A stretch of 64,000 nucleotides of DNA, taken from contig NZ_CBCPHV010000002.1 in the NCBI RefSeq assembly GCF_965118635.1, positions 124,001 through 188,000 on the forward strand, in the 5' to 3' direction. The position numbers and the translations under genes are program-made. This stretch comes from Empedobacter brevis_A (lineage in GTDB: Bacteria; Bacteroidota; Bacteroidia; Flavobacteriales; Weeksellaceae). Positions within the stretch are counted from its first letter, which is position 1, and each line of letters begins with the position of its first letter. Shown here piece after piece: positions 32,945-42,935 of this stretch. The notes below the pieces were generated by a model that had not been told where the DNA came from, made no database searches, and worked only from the letters and a program-made list of their open reading frames with translations.

Positions 32945-34315
32945 TTATTTTTGGTTTTTCTTTTCCCAATCGATAGGAAAATTACAGTTTTGATATTCTT
33001 TTCCTACTTTGATGTAAGCATCACCAACTTGGCGTTTTACCCAATCCATCAACATTGAGCGTTCTTTATCCTGAACGGCAAATTTTTGGATTCTATAATA
33101 ATCATCTTGATAGTTGATTTTATGTTCAGGATAGAATTTATTAATTTTTAAGATTCTTAATGCTTTACGGTTTTCAAAATCATCTTCGAAAACTTGAGAA
33201 ATATCTCCTTCATTTAATGTTGCAATCGCAGAGAACATTGGTAGAGGTAAAGCTACTTTTTCGAAACGGTCATCACCAGAATTTTGGTTCATGATATTTC
33301 CTGAATTGAACTTTGTGTATTTATCATCAGAAAATTTTAAAGCAGCATCTTTAAACGTCATTTTTCCGTCGTTGATTAAAACTCGAACTGAATCTAATTT
33401 ATTGTAAGCGGCTTTTATTTCTTCTTCAGTTGGTTTCAATGAAATTAAAATATGACGTAAATCCAATTCTTGTCCACGACGTTTTTCTAATTTAATAATA
33501 TGATATCCAAAATCAGTTTTGAATGGTTCAGAAATTTCACCTTCTTGTAAGTTGAACGCAACGGCATCAAATTCTTTTACCATTTTACCTCGAGAAACTT
33601 TTTTATATTCTCCTCCGTTACTAGCAGAACCTGGATCTTCTGAATATAAAATCGCTTTCGTAGCAAAAGAAGCACCTTCTTCGATTTCTTTTTTGATCTC
33701 TTTTAATTGATCAATAATTTTTTGTTGATTTTCTTGTGAAACTTCTGGAAAAGTTACAATGTGGCTGATTGAAACTTCGTCTTTTACATCTGGTAATTCA
33801 CCTTGGTGTTTTTCAAAGAATAAACGAACTTCTTCTGGTGTAGCATCTGCACCTTTTACAACCATGTTTCTTTTTTCACGAGCATAAATATTATCTTCTA
33901 CAATATATTTTGTCTCGTTCTTCATTTCAGCCATTGTACGGAATCCGAAATAATCTAAGATTTGTTTTTCACCTCCAGCTTGTGCGATCCAACCTTCGAT
34001 TTGACCATTTAATTGACGAGTTACCTCATCTTGTGTTACTTTGATTAAAGTATCTTGTTTTGCACGATCGACCAACATTTTGTCTAACATAATGTCATTT
34101 AGGAAATCACATTTGTCTTCTACTTGCATTCCTTGTTGTTTTGACAATAAATAGTCACGATCTACATCAGATTCCAAAACAATCTGATTTCCGACAACAG
34201 CAGCTATACCATCTACTTTAGCAAGACGTTTTGGAGTCGGTTTTGCTGTTTGTGCAAAAGTATTTACCGTAAATAATGCTGCAATTAGCAACATCATACT
34301 CGATTTAAATTTCAT
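32945..34315 (-). CDS. SurA-like periplasmic peptidyl-prolyl isomerase
   Basis: A 456-residue secreted chaperone with signal peptide ending near NTFAQ. A SurA N-terminal chaperone domain (DGIAAVVGNQIVLESDVDRDYLL; QLNGQIEGWIAQAGG) is followed by two parvulin domains, one starting near DEVSISHIVTF and containing FDAVAFNLQEGEISEPFKT with YHIIKLE, the second starting near LDLRHILISL. SurA helps outer-membrane proteins fold. An ATG 15 bases upstream (34330) is equally possible; I chose 34315 for the tighter signal peptide. A -7 box lies 54 bases before it. Confidence 0.9.
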   Translation of the reverse strand: MKFKSSMMLLIAALFTVNTFAQTAKPTPKRLAKVDGIAAVVGNQIVLESDVDRDYLLSKQQGMQVEDKCDFLNDIMLDKMLVDRAKQDTLIKVTQDEVTRQLNGQIEGWIAQAGGEKQILDYFGFRTMAEMKNETKYIVEDNIYAREKRNMVVKGADATPEEVRLFFEKHQGELPDVKDEVSISHIVTFPEVSQENQQKIIDQLKEIKKEIEEGASFATKAILYSEDPGSASNGGEYKKVSRGKMVKEFDAVAFNLQEGEISEPFKTDFGYHIIKLEKRRGQELDLRHILISLKPTEEEIKAAYNKLDSVRVLINDGKMTFKDAALKFSDDKYTKFNSGNIMNQNSGDDRFEKVALPLPMFSAIATLNEGDISQVFEDDFENRKALRILKINKFYPEHKINYQDDYYRIQKFAVQDKERSMLMDWVKRQVGDAYIKVGKEYQNCNFPIDWEKKNQK

Positions 34316-34368
34316 ATACTTTAATTTCATTTTAATATTCTAAGTTTGATAAAAAGATTATCAATTAG

Positions 34369-34376
34369 CAAATTTA
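34369..34376 (-). promoter_or_regulatory. -7 promoter box before surA-like gene
   Basis: TAAATTTG on the minus strand, an exact consensus match, gives a leader of about 35 to 50 bases. Confidence 0.6.
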
Positions 34377-34450
34377 ACTTTTTTTGTTAAAGTCCAACAT
34401 ATTTTAATTTCCTTTAACAAAAGAATTGATTATTTAGTTTATTGTTAAGA

Positions 34451-35317
34451 TTAAACTAAATCAAATGTTCTCAATGAAACATTCCATGCAGATTCGAAAT
34501 CAAAAAGATTTAATCCATGTTTTTCTTTATGCTCATTTGCGAAACTAATTAGCTTTTCGGTTGGCATATTTCCAACCATATCACTTTTTGACATTGGGCA
34601 TCCTCCTAAGCCTTTTATCGCACCGTCAAAACGACGACAACCATTATCATAAGCAGCTTTTACTTTAGAATGCCATTCGTTATAAACAGTATGAAAATGA
34701 GCTCCAAATTCTATTTCTGGATAATGCGGAATCAAATTTTGAAACAAATCTACAATTGTTTGTTCATCTGCAATTCCGATTGTATCAGACAAATTAATAG
34801 ATGAAATGCCAATATCAGCCATTTTTTTTGACCATTGTTTCACGATTTCTTCATTCCAAGTTTCTCCATAAGGATTTCCAAAAGCCATAGAAAGATAAAT
34901 TAGCATATGTTTTCCATTGTCATTTGCAATTTGTTTGATCTCTTTTACCATTTCAAACGCTTCTTCTCGGCTTTTATTGGTATTGAATTGCTGAAAGTTT
35001 TCTGAAATAGAAAATGGAAATCCAATAATATCTACTTTTTCATGTTCAGCAGCTTTCATTGCGCCACTTTTATTAGCGACAACAACAGATAATTTTGATC
35101 TCGAATTGGTTTTATCAATATTGTCTAAAACTTCTTTCGTATCAGCCATTTGAGGAATTGCTTTTGGCGAAACAAAACTTCCACAATCTATAGCCTCAAA
35201 ACCAACAGTTAATAATCGATTTAAGTAATCAATCTTTTTATCAGTTGGTATAAAATCTTTACGTCCCTGCATAGCATCCCGCGGACATTCAATAATTTTA
35301 AAAGTAACGTCACTCAT
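34451..35317 (-). CDS. Hydroxymethylglutaryl-CoA lyase
   Basis: A 288-residue DRE-TIM metallolyase that splits HMG-CoA into acetoacetate and acetyl-CoA, the last step of leucine degradation. Visible marks are IIECPRDAMQGRKDFIP at the N-terminus, EAIDCGSFVSPKAIPQMADT, LSDTIGIA, the metal motif HFHTVYNEW (HxH) and GLGGCPMSKSDMVGNMPTE with the active-site Cys. It is transcribed alone, divergent from pepT. The E1/E2 genes at 51-54.6 kb could belong to the same branched-chain pathway. Confidence 0.92.
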   Translation of the reverse strand: MSDVTFKIIECPRDAMQGRKDFIPTDKKIDYLNRLLTVGFEAIDCGSFVSPKAIPQMADTKEVLDNIDKTNSRSKLSVVVANKSGAMKAAEHEKVDIIGFPFSISENFQQFNTNKSREEAFEMVKEIKQIANDNGKHMLIYLSMAFGNPYGETWNEEIVKQWSKKMADIGISSINLSDTIGIADEQTIVDLFQNLIPHYPEIEFGAHFHTVYNEWHSKVKAAYDNGCRRFDGAIKGLGGCPMSKSDMVGNMPTEKLISFANEHKEKHGLNLFDFESAWNVSLRTFDLV

Positions 35318-35356
35318 TTTTTTGGTTTATTTGCGCCTTAAAGGTAGATAATTTAG

Positions 35357-35364
35357 TAATTTTG
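35357..35364 (+). promoter_or_regulatory. -7 promoter box before pepT
   Basis: TAATTTTG, an exact TAnnTTTG match, lies 17 bases before the ATG. Confidence 0.65.
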
Positions 35365-35381
35365 ACAAAAATTAAAACGCA

Positions 35382-36623
35382 ATGCAAACAGAATGGAGAG
35401 AAAAGTTAGTAACACGCTTTTTGAAATACGTTAAAACTTATACTGAAAGTGAAGCTTTCTTAGATAAATTTCCAAGTACAGATCGTCAATGGGATTTAGC
35501 AAATTATTTAGTAGAAGAATTGAAACAAATTGGTTTAGAAGATGTTTCGATTGACGAAAATGGATATGTTTTCGGTTATGTTCCTTCTACAGTAGATTAT
35601 GCTGTTCCTACAATTGGTTTTGTTTCTCATATGGATACATCACCAGACTTTTCTGGAGAAAATGTAAAACCACAAATTTGGGAAAATTATGATGGTGGAG
35701 ATTTAAAATTGAATGAATCAATGTTTTTATCTCCTAACGAATTTCCAGAATTATTACAATACAAAGGACAAACAATCATCACTACAGATGGTACAACATT
35801 ATTAGGAGCTGATGATAAAGCTGGTGTTGCAGAAATTGTTACGGCAGCCGAATATTTGATCGCTCATCCAGAAATTAAACACGGACGTATCGCTATTGGT
35901 TTCACGCCTGATGAAGAAGTAGGACGTGGAGCAGATTTCTTTAATGTTGAGAAATTTGGTGCAGAATGGGGTTACACAATGGATGGTTCTGAAATTGGAG
36001 AATTAGAATACGAAAACTTCAATGCTGCTTCAGGAATCGTTACAATTAAAGGTAAATCTGTTCATCCAGGTTATGCAAAAGATAAAATGATTAATGCATC
36101 GAATATTGCATTAGAATTTGCGGCTCAATTACCAAATGACGAAGTTCCTGAATTAACTGAAGGACGCGATGGATTTTTCCATTTAGCTAAAATTACAGGA
36201 AATGTTACAGAAGCGAAAATGGTTTACATTATTCGTGATCATGATATGGAACAATACGAAGCGCGCAAAGCTTTATTCTTACAAATTGCAGCAGATATTC
36301 AAGAGCGTTTTGATCATGAAGTAATTACTGCAGAAGTTTCGGATCAATATTTTAATATGATTGAGAAAGTAAAAGAGAAATTCCAATCTGTTGAAATTGC
36401 TGAACAAGCTTTGAAAGATTGTGGAGTTACACCAAACATCAAACCAATTCGTGGTGGTACAGATGGTGCTCGTTTATCTTTTATGGGATTACCTTGTCCT
36501 AACATTTTTGCAGGAGGACATAACTTCCACGGGCCTTACGAATATGTGCCTGTAGAATCTATGGAAAAAGCAACAGAAATTATTGTACGTATTGCAGAAT
36601 TAACAGCTGCAGGAGCTAAATAA
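35382..36623 (+). CDS. pepT: Peptidase T (tripeptide aminopeptidase)
   Basis: A 413-residue M20-family zinc aminopeptidase that removes N-terminal residues from tripeptides in the cytoplasm. Metal ligands appear in GFVSHMDTSPD, LLGADDKAG and TPDEEVGRGADFF, and in the C-terminal FAGGHNFHGPYEYV. The middle dimerisation domain (SVHPGYAKDKMINAS) and YNAASG-like region are typical. The length matches E. coli PepT (about 408). Confidence 0.95.
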   Translation: MQTEWREKLVTRFLKYVKTYTESEAFLDKFPSTDRQWDLANYLVEELKQIGLEDVSIDENGYVFGYVPSTVDYAVPTIGFVSHMDTSPDFSGENVKPQIWENYDGGDLKLNESMFLSPNEFPELLQYKGQTIITTDGTTLLGADDKAGVAEIVTAAEYLIAHPEIKHGRIAIGFTPDEEVGRGADFFNVEKFGAEWGYTMDGSEIGELEYENFNAASGIVTIKGKSVHPGYAKDKMINASNIALEFAAQLPNDEVPELTEGRDGFFHLAKITGNVTEAKMVYIIRDHDMEQYEARKALFLQIAADIQERFDHEVITAEVSDQYFNMIEKVKEKFQSVEIAEQALKDCGVTPNIKPIRGGTDGARLSFMGLPCPNIFAGGHNFHGPYEYVPVESMEKATEIIVRIAELTAAGAK

Positions 36624-36711
36624 TTTTAACAATATACTTTAAAAATAACTTAAGTTTTCTTTTTTGGTTTGAAATTTGTTTAAATTCATGCCAAATTAGA
36701 AAACTTTTTTT

Positions 36712-37380
36712 ATGAAAAATATTGTTTTATCAGCAGTAGCTTTATTATGTTCATCTTTTGCATTTGCTCAAGAAGAAATAAATATCGGAGATTTTAATAT
36801 CTTAAAAGTTTATGATAAAATTCCAGTTGAATTAATTTCTTCAAATAAAAATTTAGTAGAATTGGATGGAATTAACGCAAGTGACATTCAAGTTGAAAAT
36901 AATAAAGGAGAACTGAGATTGAAAATGACTGGAACAAAATTGATGCAAGGAGGAGAAGCTTCTGTTAAGGTTTATTACAAATCGTTGTACGAAATTCAGG
37001 CAAGTCAAGGATCTCGCATATATTCAGATGATGTTGTAAAAGCACAATCATTGTATTTAACATCTAACGAAGGTTCATCAATCAAATTACCAGTTAAAAC
37101 ATCAAAATTAGAAGTTAAAATAAACTCTGGAGCAGAAGTTATTTTGAAAGGTGATGCTGAATTTCAAACTGTAATTGCTAATTCTGGCGGAAAATATTAC
37201 TCAAAAACATTGAATTCTGATACAGCAAGTTTCACAACAAATGCGGGTGGAGTAATTGAAGGTCGTGCAGAAAAATCTGTTGATGCTAAAACAAGAGCAG
37301 GAGGAGTGATTGATATTTATGGAAATCCAGATCAACGTAATCAGAAAAAAATTGCTGGAGGAAGAATCAATTTTAAATAA
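36712..37380 (+). CDS. Head-GIN domain (DUF2807) secreted protein
   Basis: A 222-residue protein with signal peptide (ending FAFAQ) and a right-handed beta-helix-like DUF2807 domain: NLVELDGINASDIQVENNKGELRLKM-type repeats, YEIQASQGSRIYSDD, and the terminal GGRINFK. Family members are periplasmic or surface proteins of unknown function in Bacteroidota. A terminator follows. Confidence 0.85.
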   Translation: MKNIVLSAVALLCSSFAFAQEEINIGDFNILKVYDKIPVELISSNKNLVELDGINASDIQVENNKGELRLKMTGTKLMQGGEASVKVYYKSLYEIQASQGSRIYSDDVVKAQSLYLTSNEGSSIKLPVKTSKLEVKINSGAEVILKGDAEFQTVIANSGGKYYSKTLNSDTASFTTNAGGVIEGRAEKSVDAKTRAGGVIDIYGNPDQRNQKKIAGGRINFK

Positions 37381-37409
37381 TTGAAATTTTAAAACTCTAT
37401 TATAATAGA

Positions 37410-37439
37410 AAAGCAACGATTAATTCGTTGCTTTTTTTG
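37410..37439. terminator. Terminator between DUF2807 and DUF3810 genes
   Basis: AAAGCAACGA (37410-37419) pairs with TCGTTGCTTT (37425-37434), with T's following on one side and A's on the other. Confidence 0.8.
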
Positions 37440-38511
37440 TTTGATAAAACAAGTAAATCAATTCTACATATTTGCTATAACTTATTGTTCCTTCTTGATT
37501 ATTCGCCTTCAGAAATTGATTATTCAATTCAGAAAAAGTATCACTTGTTTTGCCTTCATATTTCAAATAATACTTTATTTCTGCTTTTCGATCTTGTTTA
37601 ATTTTTGAATACATATTATCCAATTCCATTTTTACAAAATAAGGATCAGATTTATAAATCGCTCCTAAGAGCGTATAAATACTTTTGTAATAAACCGAAT
37701 AATTTATTTCAGGATTATTGGATTTTGTTCCTAAATAATAAGCCAAAAAATTAGCTTCACTTTCTGATGCAAATCCCATTTGATGTCCATATTCGTGAAA
37801 AAGTGTAGCAGGTTGTTTCAGATTTGTGTTGTATTTATTCAAATTTGCTTCAACTGTGAAAGGATTATAATAACCTAAAATTCCCATATAATTTTGCATC
37901 TCCGAAATCCAAGATAATTTATAATGCGAATCTTTTAATAAACGATAATTTTTCAACCATTTCACATCTCTTATTTGAGCTTGTAAAGCAAAAAAATCTT
38001 GATTATAATCTTCTAAATTCGATTTGAATTTTATAGTTGTTGTTGAATCATTACTTTCAATTAAATTCCTTGCTGATATAGCTTTATCAAGTTCGTTGCA
38101 ATAAATTTCTTTTAGAATTTTGGGTTGAATAACAATTTCTTTTTTATCGATGGTTAATGTTTCTTTTTTGTACATAACGCCCCAAGAAAATGTGTAAACA
38201 AAGTAGATGCAATTAACAAAAATCATGATAAGAAATACTGAATGCGAAATTTTTTCTTTGGTTATAAAAATGCTACGAATCAATTTAAAAATCAATACAA
38301 AAGCGATTATTCCAATCGATAAATAAAATAATTCGCCTATTGGAAAATTTACTGAATTGGTTATTTTCGCAATAAACGCAGAAATGGGAAATGTAAAATA
38401 ATTAATTACAAAATCATTAACGCTTTCTATTGAAAATAAAATAGAAAATAGAATGATTTGAATTAGAAAAATAAGGAAACTTAGATAAGTTTTATTCAAT
38501 TTCTTTAGCAT
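37420..38511 (-). CDS. DUF3810 zincin-like membrane protein
   Basis: A 363-residue protein with three N-terminal membrane segments (about residues 10-105) and a soluble part with the zincin motif HEYGHQMG and the downstream glutamate in ASESEANFLAY. The segment MGILGYYNPFTVEANLNK is the family signature. It is a probable membrane metallopeptidase of unknown target, with the active site likely on the periplasmic side. It overlaps the preceding symporter-family gene by 20 bases, so the two are co-transcribed. Confidence 0.85.
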   Translation of the reverse strand: MLKKLNKTYLSFLIFLIQIILFSILFSIESVNDFVINYFTFPISAFIAKITNSVNFPIGELFYLSIGIIAFVLIFKLIRSIFITKEKISHSVFLIMIFVNCIYFVYTFSWGVMYKKETLTIDKKEIVIQPKILKEIYCNELDKAISARNLIESNDSTTTIKFKSNLEDYNQDFFALQAQIRDVKWLKNYRLLKDSHYKLSWISEMQNYMGILGYYNPFTVEANLNKYNTNLKQPATLFHEYGHQMGFASESEANFLAYYLGTKSNNPEINYSVYYKSIYTLLGAIYKSDPYFVKMELDNMYSKIKQDRKAEIKYYLKYEGKTSDTFSELNNQFLKANNQEGTISYSKYVELIYLFYQTKKATN

Positions 38512-39472
38512 ATTGGTTGGCGATATAACTGATATAAATTAATTGAAAAGTGTGATAAAGCATAATCGGAATCAAATAAATGCCGATATCACCTGTAAAA
38601 ATAACAGCAGCAATTACCGAACCATGAACCAATGATTTTTTAGTCGAACAAAATTGAATTGTAATGTCATCTTCTCGATTAAATTTCATCTTCTTAGCAA
38701 TCCATTTAGAAAGATAGAAAAAGAAGAAAAATAAAGCAATTACAATAACAGAAACAGCCAATATTGGAAGAACGCCTATTTTAGTAAATAATCCGTCCAA
38801 AAAAGTATGACTAAAACTATTGTAAACAATAAGTATAATGGTAAGTTTATCTAAATTCCCAAATTGCTTTTTGTATTTATTATAAAAAATTCCTAAATAT
38901 GGTTGTAGAAGTGCACCAACAAAAACGGGTAAAATAATTTTAAACACCAAATCCAAAAAAGTTTCTAATAAATTAAAATCACCATTACTTTTTGATAAGA
39001 ACAAACTCATCCAAAGCGGCGTAACAACAATACCAATTAACCCAGAAATACTCGCATTAAAAATAGCACTTGGTATATTTCCCTTTGCAATAGAAACCAT
39101 TACAACAGAAGAAGAAACAGTACTTGGCAAAGCAGCTAAATAAAATATTGCAATGTAAAAGGTAATATAAATGGGATAAATCTTCACCAAAGGATAAAAA
39201 AGCAAAACAAGTAATGGGAAGAAAATAAATGTAATGGATTGAATCAAAAGATGCATTTTCCAATTTATTAAATCCTTGAAAACTTCTTTCCAATTAAGTT
39301 TTAACCCATAAAAAAAGAAAACTAAAATAACACCAATGTTTATTATCGTATTTAGATCAATAGATTTGTAAGACCATAAACTAATATTGGGAAAGAAATA
39401 TGCAACGATAATAGCAATAAATAAAAATAGAATAAAAGGGTCGGGTAGTTTGTTTAAAATTTTCAAAATCAA
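38492..39472 (-). CDS. Bile acid:sodium symporter family protein (YfeH-like)
   Basis: A 326-residue membrane protein with about ten hydrophobic segments. The pattern LAALPSTVSSSVVMVSIAKGNIPSAIFNASISGLIG matches the conserved crossover region of the SBF/YfeH branch, and FCSTKKSLVHGSVIAAV matches the second conserved region. Transported substrate unknown. First gene of a two-gene operon with DUF3810. Confidence 0.88.
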   Translation of the reverse strand: MILKILNKLPDPFILFLFIAIIVAYFFPNISLWSYKSIDLNTIINIGVILVFFFYGLKLNWKEVFKDLINWKMHLLIQSITFIFFPLLVLLFYPLVKIYPIYITFYIAIFYLAALPSTVSSSVVMVSIAKGNIPSAIFNASISGLIGIVVTPLWMSLFLSKSNGDFNLLETFLDLVFKIILPVFVGALLQPYLGIFYNKYKKQFGNLDKLTIILIVYNSFSHTFLDGLFTKIGVLPILAVSVIVIALFFFFFYLSKWIAKKMKFNREDDITIQFCSTKKSLVHGSVIAAVIFTGDIGIYLIPIMLYHTFQLIYISYIANQYAKEIE

Positions 39473-39593
39473 TATAATTTAAACAAAAATAATAAATATG
39501 ATAAACATTATTCAAATATTTCAGAGTTTGATTTGAAGAAAACAGAAGCAATGTTAAGTATTTGTAAATTGGATATCTTTTTATATATTTGTG

Positions 39594-39601
39594 TACTCAA
39601 C
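39594..39601 (+). promoter_or_regulatory. -7 promoter box before zinc-ribbon gene
   Basis: TATATTTG, an exact consensus match, lies 15 bases before the ATG at 39617. A TTG at 39569-39571 gives a plausible -33 element with a 22-base spacer. Confidence 0.65.
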
Positions 39602-39616
39602 CTATATAACTATCTT

Positions 39617-39955
39617 ATGAATACATGCCTGCAATGTAACCAAACATTATTTGGTAGAAAAGACAAAAAATTTTGTAACGACTTTTGTCGAAATTCTTAC
39701 AACAATAATCTTAATCGCGACAAAGTTGAAATTGTTCGAAATATAAACAACAGATTAAGAAAGAATAATCGTATATTAAAAACTTTATTAGATGAAGGAA
39801 CTCGTTCAGTAAATAAAAATGAATTGAGTTTAAGAAACTTTGATTTCAAATATATTACTAATGTAGATGATTCAAAAAATGGCATAATTTTTTATGTATA
39901 CGATGTAGGATATCAAAAATTGGATAACGAAAATTATTTATTATTTCAGGAATAA
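39617..39955 (+). CDS. Small zinc-ribbon protein, function unknown
   Basis: I chose the ATG at 39617 because a perfect promoter box lies just before it and the protein then opens with its zinc ribbon (CLQC near residue 4 and CNDFC near residue 21). The longer frame from 39533 would read through the promoter. The 112-residue product continues with a basic helix (NNRLRKNNRILKTLLDEG) and a C-terminal beta region (GIIFYVYDVGYQKL). The type seems common in Flavobacteriia, but I know no function for it. Confidence 0.7.
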   Translation: MNTCLQCNQTLFGRKDKKFCNDFCRNSYNNNLNRDKVEIVRNINNRLRKNNRILKTLLDEGTRSVNKNELSLRNFDFKYITNVDDSKNGIIFYVYDVGYQKLDNENYLLFQE

Positions 39956-39974
39956 ATTTTTATTTTTTTATTAA

Positions 39975-40005
39975 AAAAGCGTGTTGACTAGTCAACGCGC
40001 TTTTA
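39975..40005 (+). terminator. Intrinsic terminator after zinc-ribbon gene
   Basis: AAAAGCGTGTTGAC pairs with GTCAACGCGCTTTT with one G-U pair and a tight TA centre. Confidence 0.75.
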
Positions 40006-40069
40006 TATTTTCTACCATTATTTTATGATGTTTTTTTGTTGCAATTAAGTTTAACTTTCTAAAATGACT

Positions 40070-40077
40070 TAACTTTG
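40070..40077 (+). promoter_or_regulatory. -7 promoter box before uvrA
   Basis: TAACTTTG, an exact TAnnTTTG match, ends 7 bases before the ATG, giving a leader of only a few bases. Confidence 0.65.
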
Positions 40078-40084
40078 CAAAACG

Positions 40085-42886
40085 ATGAAAAAAGATATCA
40101 ATCTACTTGATCCGAAAGAGTTTATTCTGATTAAAGGTGCAAAATTGCACAACTTAAAAAACATTGATTTAGCAATACCAAAAAATAAATTGGTTGTGAT
40201 TACTGGAATGTCAGGTTCTGGAAAATCTACTTTGGCTTTTGATACGTTGTATGCAGAAGGTCAACGTCGTTATGTTGAAAGTTTATCTTCTTATGCGCGC
40301 CAGTTTTTAGGAAAATTAGATAAACCTCAGGTTGATTATATAAAAGGAATTGCTCCAGCAATTGCTATTCAGCAAAAAGTAAATTCGACGAATCCTAGAT
40401 CTACAGTTGGAACAACAACGGAAGTTTACGATTATTTAAAATTGTTGTATGCTCGTATCGGAAAAACATATTCGCCAATTACAGGAGAATTAGTTCAAAA
40501 AGATTCCGTAACAGATGTGGTTGATTATTTGAAAACTTTTGCTGCTGAAACTAAATTTATTCTTCAAATAAAATTGGTTGTTCCTGAAGAACGTACTTTC
40601 TCAGAACATTTGAATATTCTTCAACAACAAGGTTTTACACGTTTGAATGTTGATGGAAATCAAGTGAAAATTGAGGATTTAATTTCATTTAATTTCGAAC
40701 CTCAACCAGAAAATGATGTTCATCTCGTAATTGATAGAATCGCATTGCCAACTGAAGACGAAGAATCGTTTTATCATCGATTAGCAGATTCTATAGAAAC
40801 GGCGTTTTTCGAAGGAAAAGGAGAAATAGCTGTTGTTAATGTCGAAAATAATTCTGTAAAATATTTTTCAAATAAATTCGAATCAGATGGTTTAATTTTT
40901 AACGTTCCAACGATTCATTTCTTTAGTTTCAATAATCCTTATGGAGCTTGTCCTACTTGTGAAGGTTATGGAAAAGTTATTGGAATTGAAGAAAATCTTG
41001 TTGTTCCAAATAAATCGTTATCAATATATGAAGATGCAGTTGTAGCTTGGAAAGGTGAGAAGATGAGCGAATGGAAAAATCATTTTATTAAATTATCTCA
41101 AAAAGTAGATTTTCCAATACATAAACCATATTTTGAATTAACTGAAGAACAAAAGGATTATTTGTGGAGTGGAGATAAAGATTGGGAAGGATTGAATGGT
41201 TTCTTTAAAATGGTTGAAGAAAATACCTACAAAATTCAATATCGTGTTATGTTGTCTCGTTACAGAGGAAAAACAACTTGTCCTACTTGCAAAGGAAAGC
41301 GTTTGCGCAAGGAAACAAATTACGTAAAAATTGCAGGCAAATCAATAAATGATTTGGTCGATTTGCCATTGAATGAATTGAATGATTTCTTTACAAGTAT
41401 TAAATTTAATGAATATGATCAACAAATAGCAAATCGTATTATTTATGAAATTAAATCACGATTAACTTTTTTATTAGATGTTGGTTTAGAATATTTAACA
41501 TTAAATAGAGCTTCGAATACTTTATCTGGTGGAGAATCTCAACGTATCAATTTAGCAACTTCTTTAGGAAGTAGTTTGGTTGGTTCTATGTATGTTTTAG
41601 ACGAACCTTCGATTGGATTACATTCGCGCGATACAGAAAAATTTATTACAATTTTACAACGCTTACGCGATTTAGGTAATACAGTTATTGTGGTAGAACA
41701 CGACGAAGATATTATGAAAGCTGCAGATTATATCATAGATATTGGTCCGGAAGCTGGAACAAATGGAGGAGAAGTCGTTTTTGAAGGAACATATGATGAA
41801 TTATTAAAAGCAGATACATTAACATCGAAATATTTGAATGGAAAGTTAGAGATTGAAGTTCCTAAAAATCGTTTAAAATCTAAAAACTATTTAAAAATTA
41901 TAGGAGCAAGAGAAAACAATCTGAAAAATATTGATGTTAAATTTCCTCTAAATCAATTAACTGTTATTACAGGAGTTTCAGGTTCTGGAAAATCTACTTT
42001 GATGAAAGATATCTTAGTTCCTGCTGTTCAGCGTCATTTTGAAATTTTCGGAAATAAAATTGGTGATTTTGATGAACTAATTGGAGATCTTAAACAATTG
42101 GAAGGAATTGAATTAATTGATCAAAATCCAATCGGAAAATCTTCGCGTTCCAATCCAGTAACTTATGTAAAAGCTTATGATGATATCCGAAATTTATTCG
42201 CTTCGCAAAAAGCAAGTAAAGTCATGGGATTTCAACCAAAACATTTTTCGTTTAATGTAGATGGCGGCCGTTGTGATACATGTAAAGGAGAAGGAACAAT
42301 TACCATTGAAATGCAGTTTATGGCAGATGTGGAATTGGTTTGTGAAGATTGTCATGGCGAACGTTTCAAGAAAGAAATTTTAGAAGTTAAATTCGAGGGA
42401 AAATCTATTTCAGATATTCTAAATTTAACAATAGACGATGCTATTGCTTTTTTCAGAGAACATCAACAAAATAAAATTGTCGAAAAATTAGAACCTTTAC
42501 AAAAAGTTGGTTTGGGTTATGTAAAACTTGGACAATCGTCTAATACACTTTCTGGTGGAGAAGCGCAGCGTGTAAAGTTGGCTTACTTTTTAACGAAAGG
42601 AGAAACGACAAACAAAATCTTGTTTATTTTCGATGAGCCTTCTACAGGTTTACATTTTCATGATATTCAGAAATTAATTAAAGCTTTACGTGCTTTGATT
42701 GATTTGGGACATTCTGTTTTTGTAATCGAGCACAATATGGATATTATAAAAGTCGCCGATTGGGTAATAGATCTTGGTCCAGAAGGAGGAAAGAAAGGAG
42801 GTTATTTAGTTGCAGAAGGAACTCCAGAAGAAGTGATAAAAATAAATGAATCTTATACAGCTCAATTCTTGAAAGAGAAATTGTAG
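40085..42886 (+). CDS. uvrA: Excinuclease ABC subunit A
   Basis: UvrA is the damage-recognition ATPase of nucleotide excision repair. The 933 residues carry two ABC ATPase modules: Walker A GMSGSGKST near residue 38 and GVSGSGKST near residue 635, signatures LSGGESQR and LSGGEAQR, and Walker B regions VLDEPS and FDEPST. Zinc motifs CPTC...CPTC in the first half and CDTC...CEDC in the second half are intact. The length is normal. A promoter box lies directly upstream and a terminator follows. Confidence 0.98.
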   Translation: MKKDINLLDPKEFILIKGAKLHNLKNIDLAIPKNKLVVITGMSGSGKSTLAFDTLYAEGQRRYVESLSSYARQFLGKLDKPQVDYIKGIAPAIAIQQKVNSTNPRSTVGTTTEVYDYLKLLYARIGKTYSPITGELVQKDSVTDVVDYLKTFAAETKFILQIKLVVPEERTFSEHLNILQQQGFTRLNVDGNQVKIEDLISFNFEPQPENDVHLVIDRIALPTEDEESFYHRLADSIETAFFEGKGEIAVVNVENNSVKYFSNKFESDGLIFNVPTIHFFSFNNPYGACPTCEGYGKVIGIEENLVVPNKSLSIYEDAVVAWKGEKMSEWKNHFIKLSQKVDFPIHKPYFELTEEQKDYLWSGDKDWEGLNGFFKMVEENTYKIQYRVMLSRYRGKTTCPTCKGKRLRKETNYVKIAGKSINDLVDLPLNELNDFFTSIKFNEYDQQIANRIIYEIKSRLTFLLDVGLEYLTLNRASNTLSGGESQRINLATSLGSSLVGSMYVLDEPSIGLHSRDTEKFITILQRLRDLGNTVIVVEHDEDIMKAADYIIDIGPEAGTNGGEVVFEGTYDELLKADTLTSKYLNGKLEIEVPKNRLKSKNYLKIIGARENNLKNIDVKFPLNQLTVITGVSGSGKSTLMKDILVPAVQRHFEIFGNKIGDFDELIGDLKQLEGIELIDQNPIGKSSRSNPVTYVKAYDDIRNLFASQKASKVMGFQPKHFSFNVDGGRCDTCKGEGTITIEMQFMADVELVCEDCHGERFKKEILEVKFEGKSISDILNLTIDDAIAFFREHQQNKIVEKLEPLQKVGLGYVKLGQSSNTLSGGEAQRVKLAYFLTKGETTNKILFIFDEPSTGLHFHDIQKLIKALRALIDLGHSVFVIEHNMDIIKVADWVIDLGPEGGKKGGYLVAEGTPEEVIKINESYTAQFLKEKL

Positions 42887-42906
42887 CTAAAAAAATAACA
42901 AATTAA

Positions 42907-42935
42907 ATAAAACCGAGTTTATCTCGGTTTTATTT
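42907..42935. terminator. Terminator between uvrA and OsmC genes
   Basis: ATAAAACCGAG (42907-42917) pairs with CTCGGTTTTAT (42923-42933). The convergent OsmC stop codon is inside the stem. Confidence 0.8.
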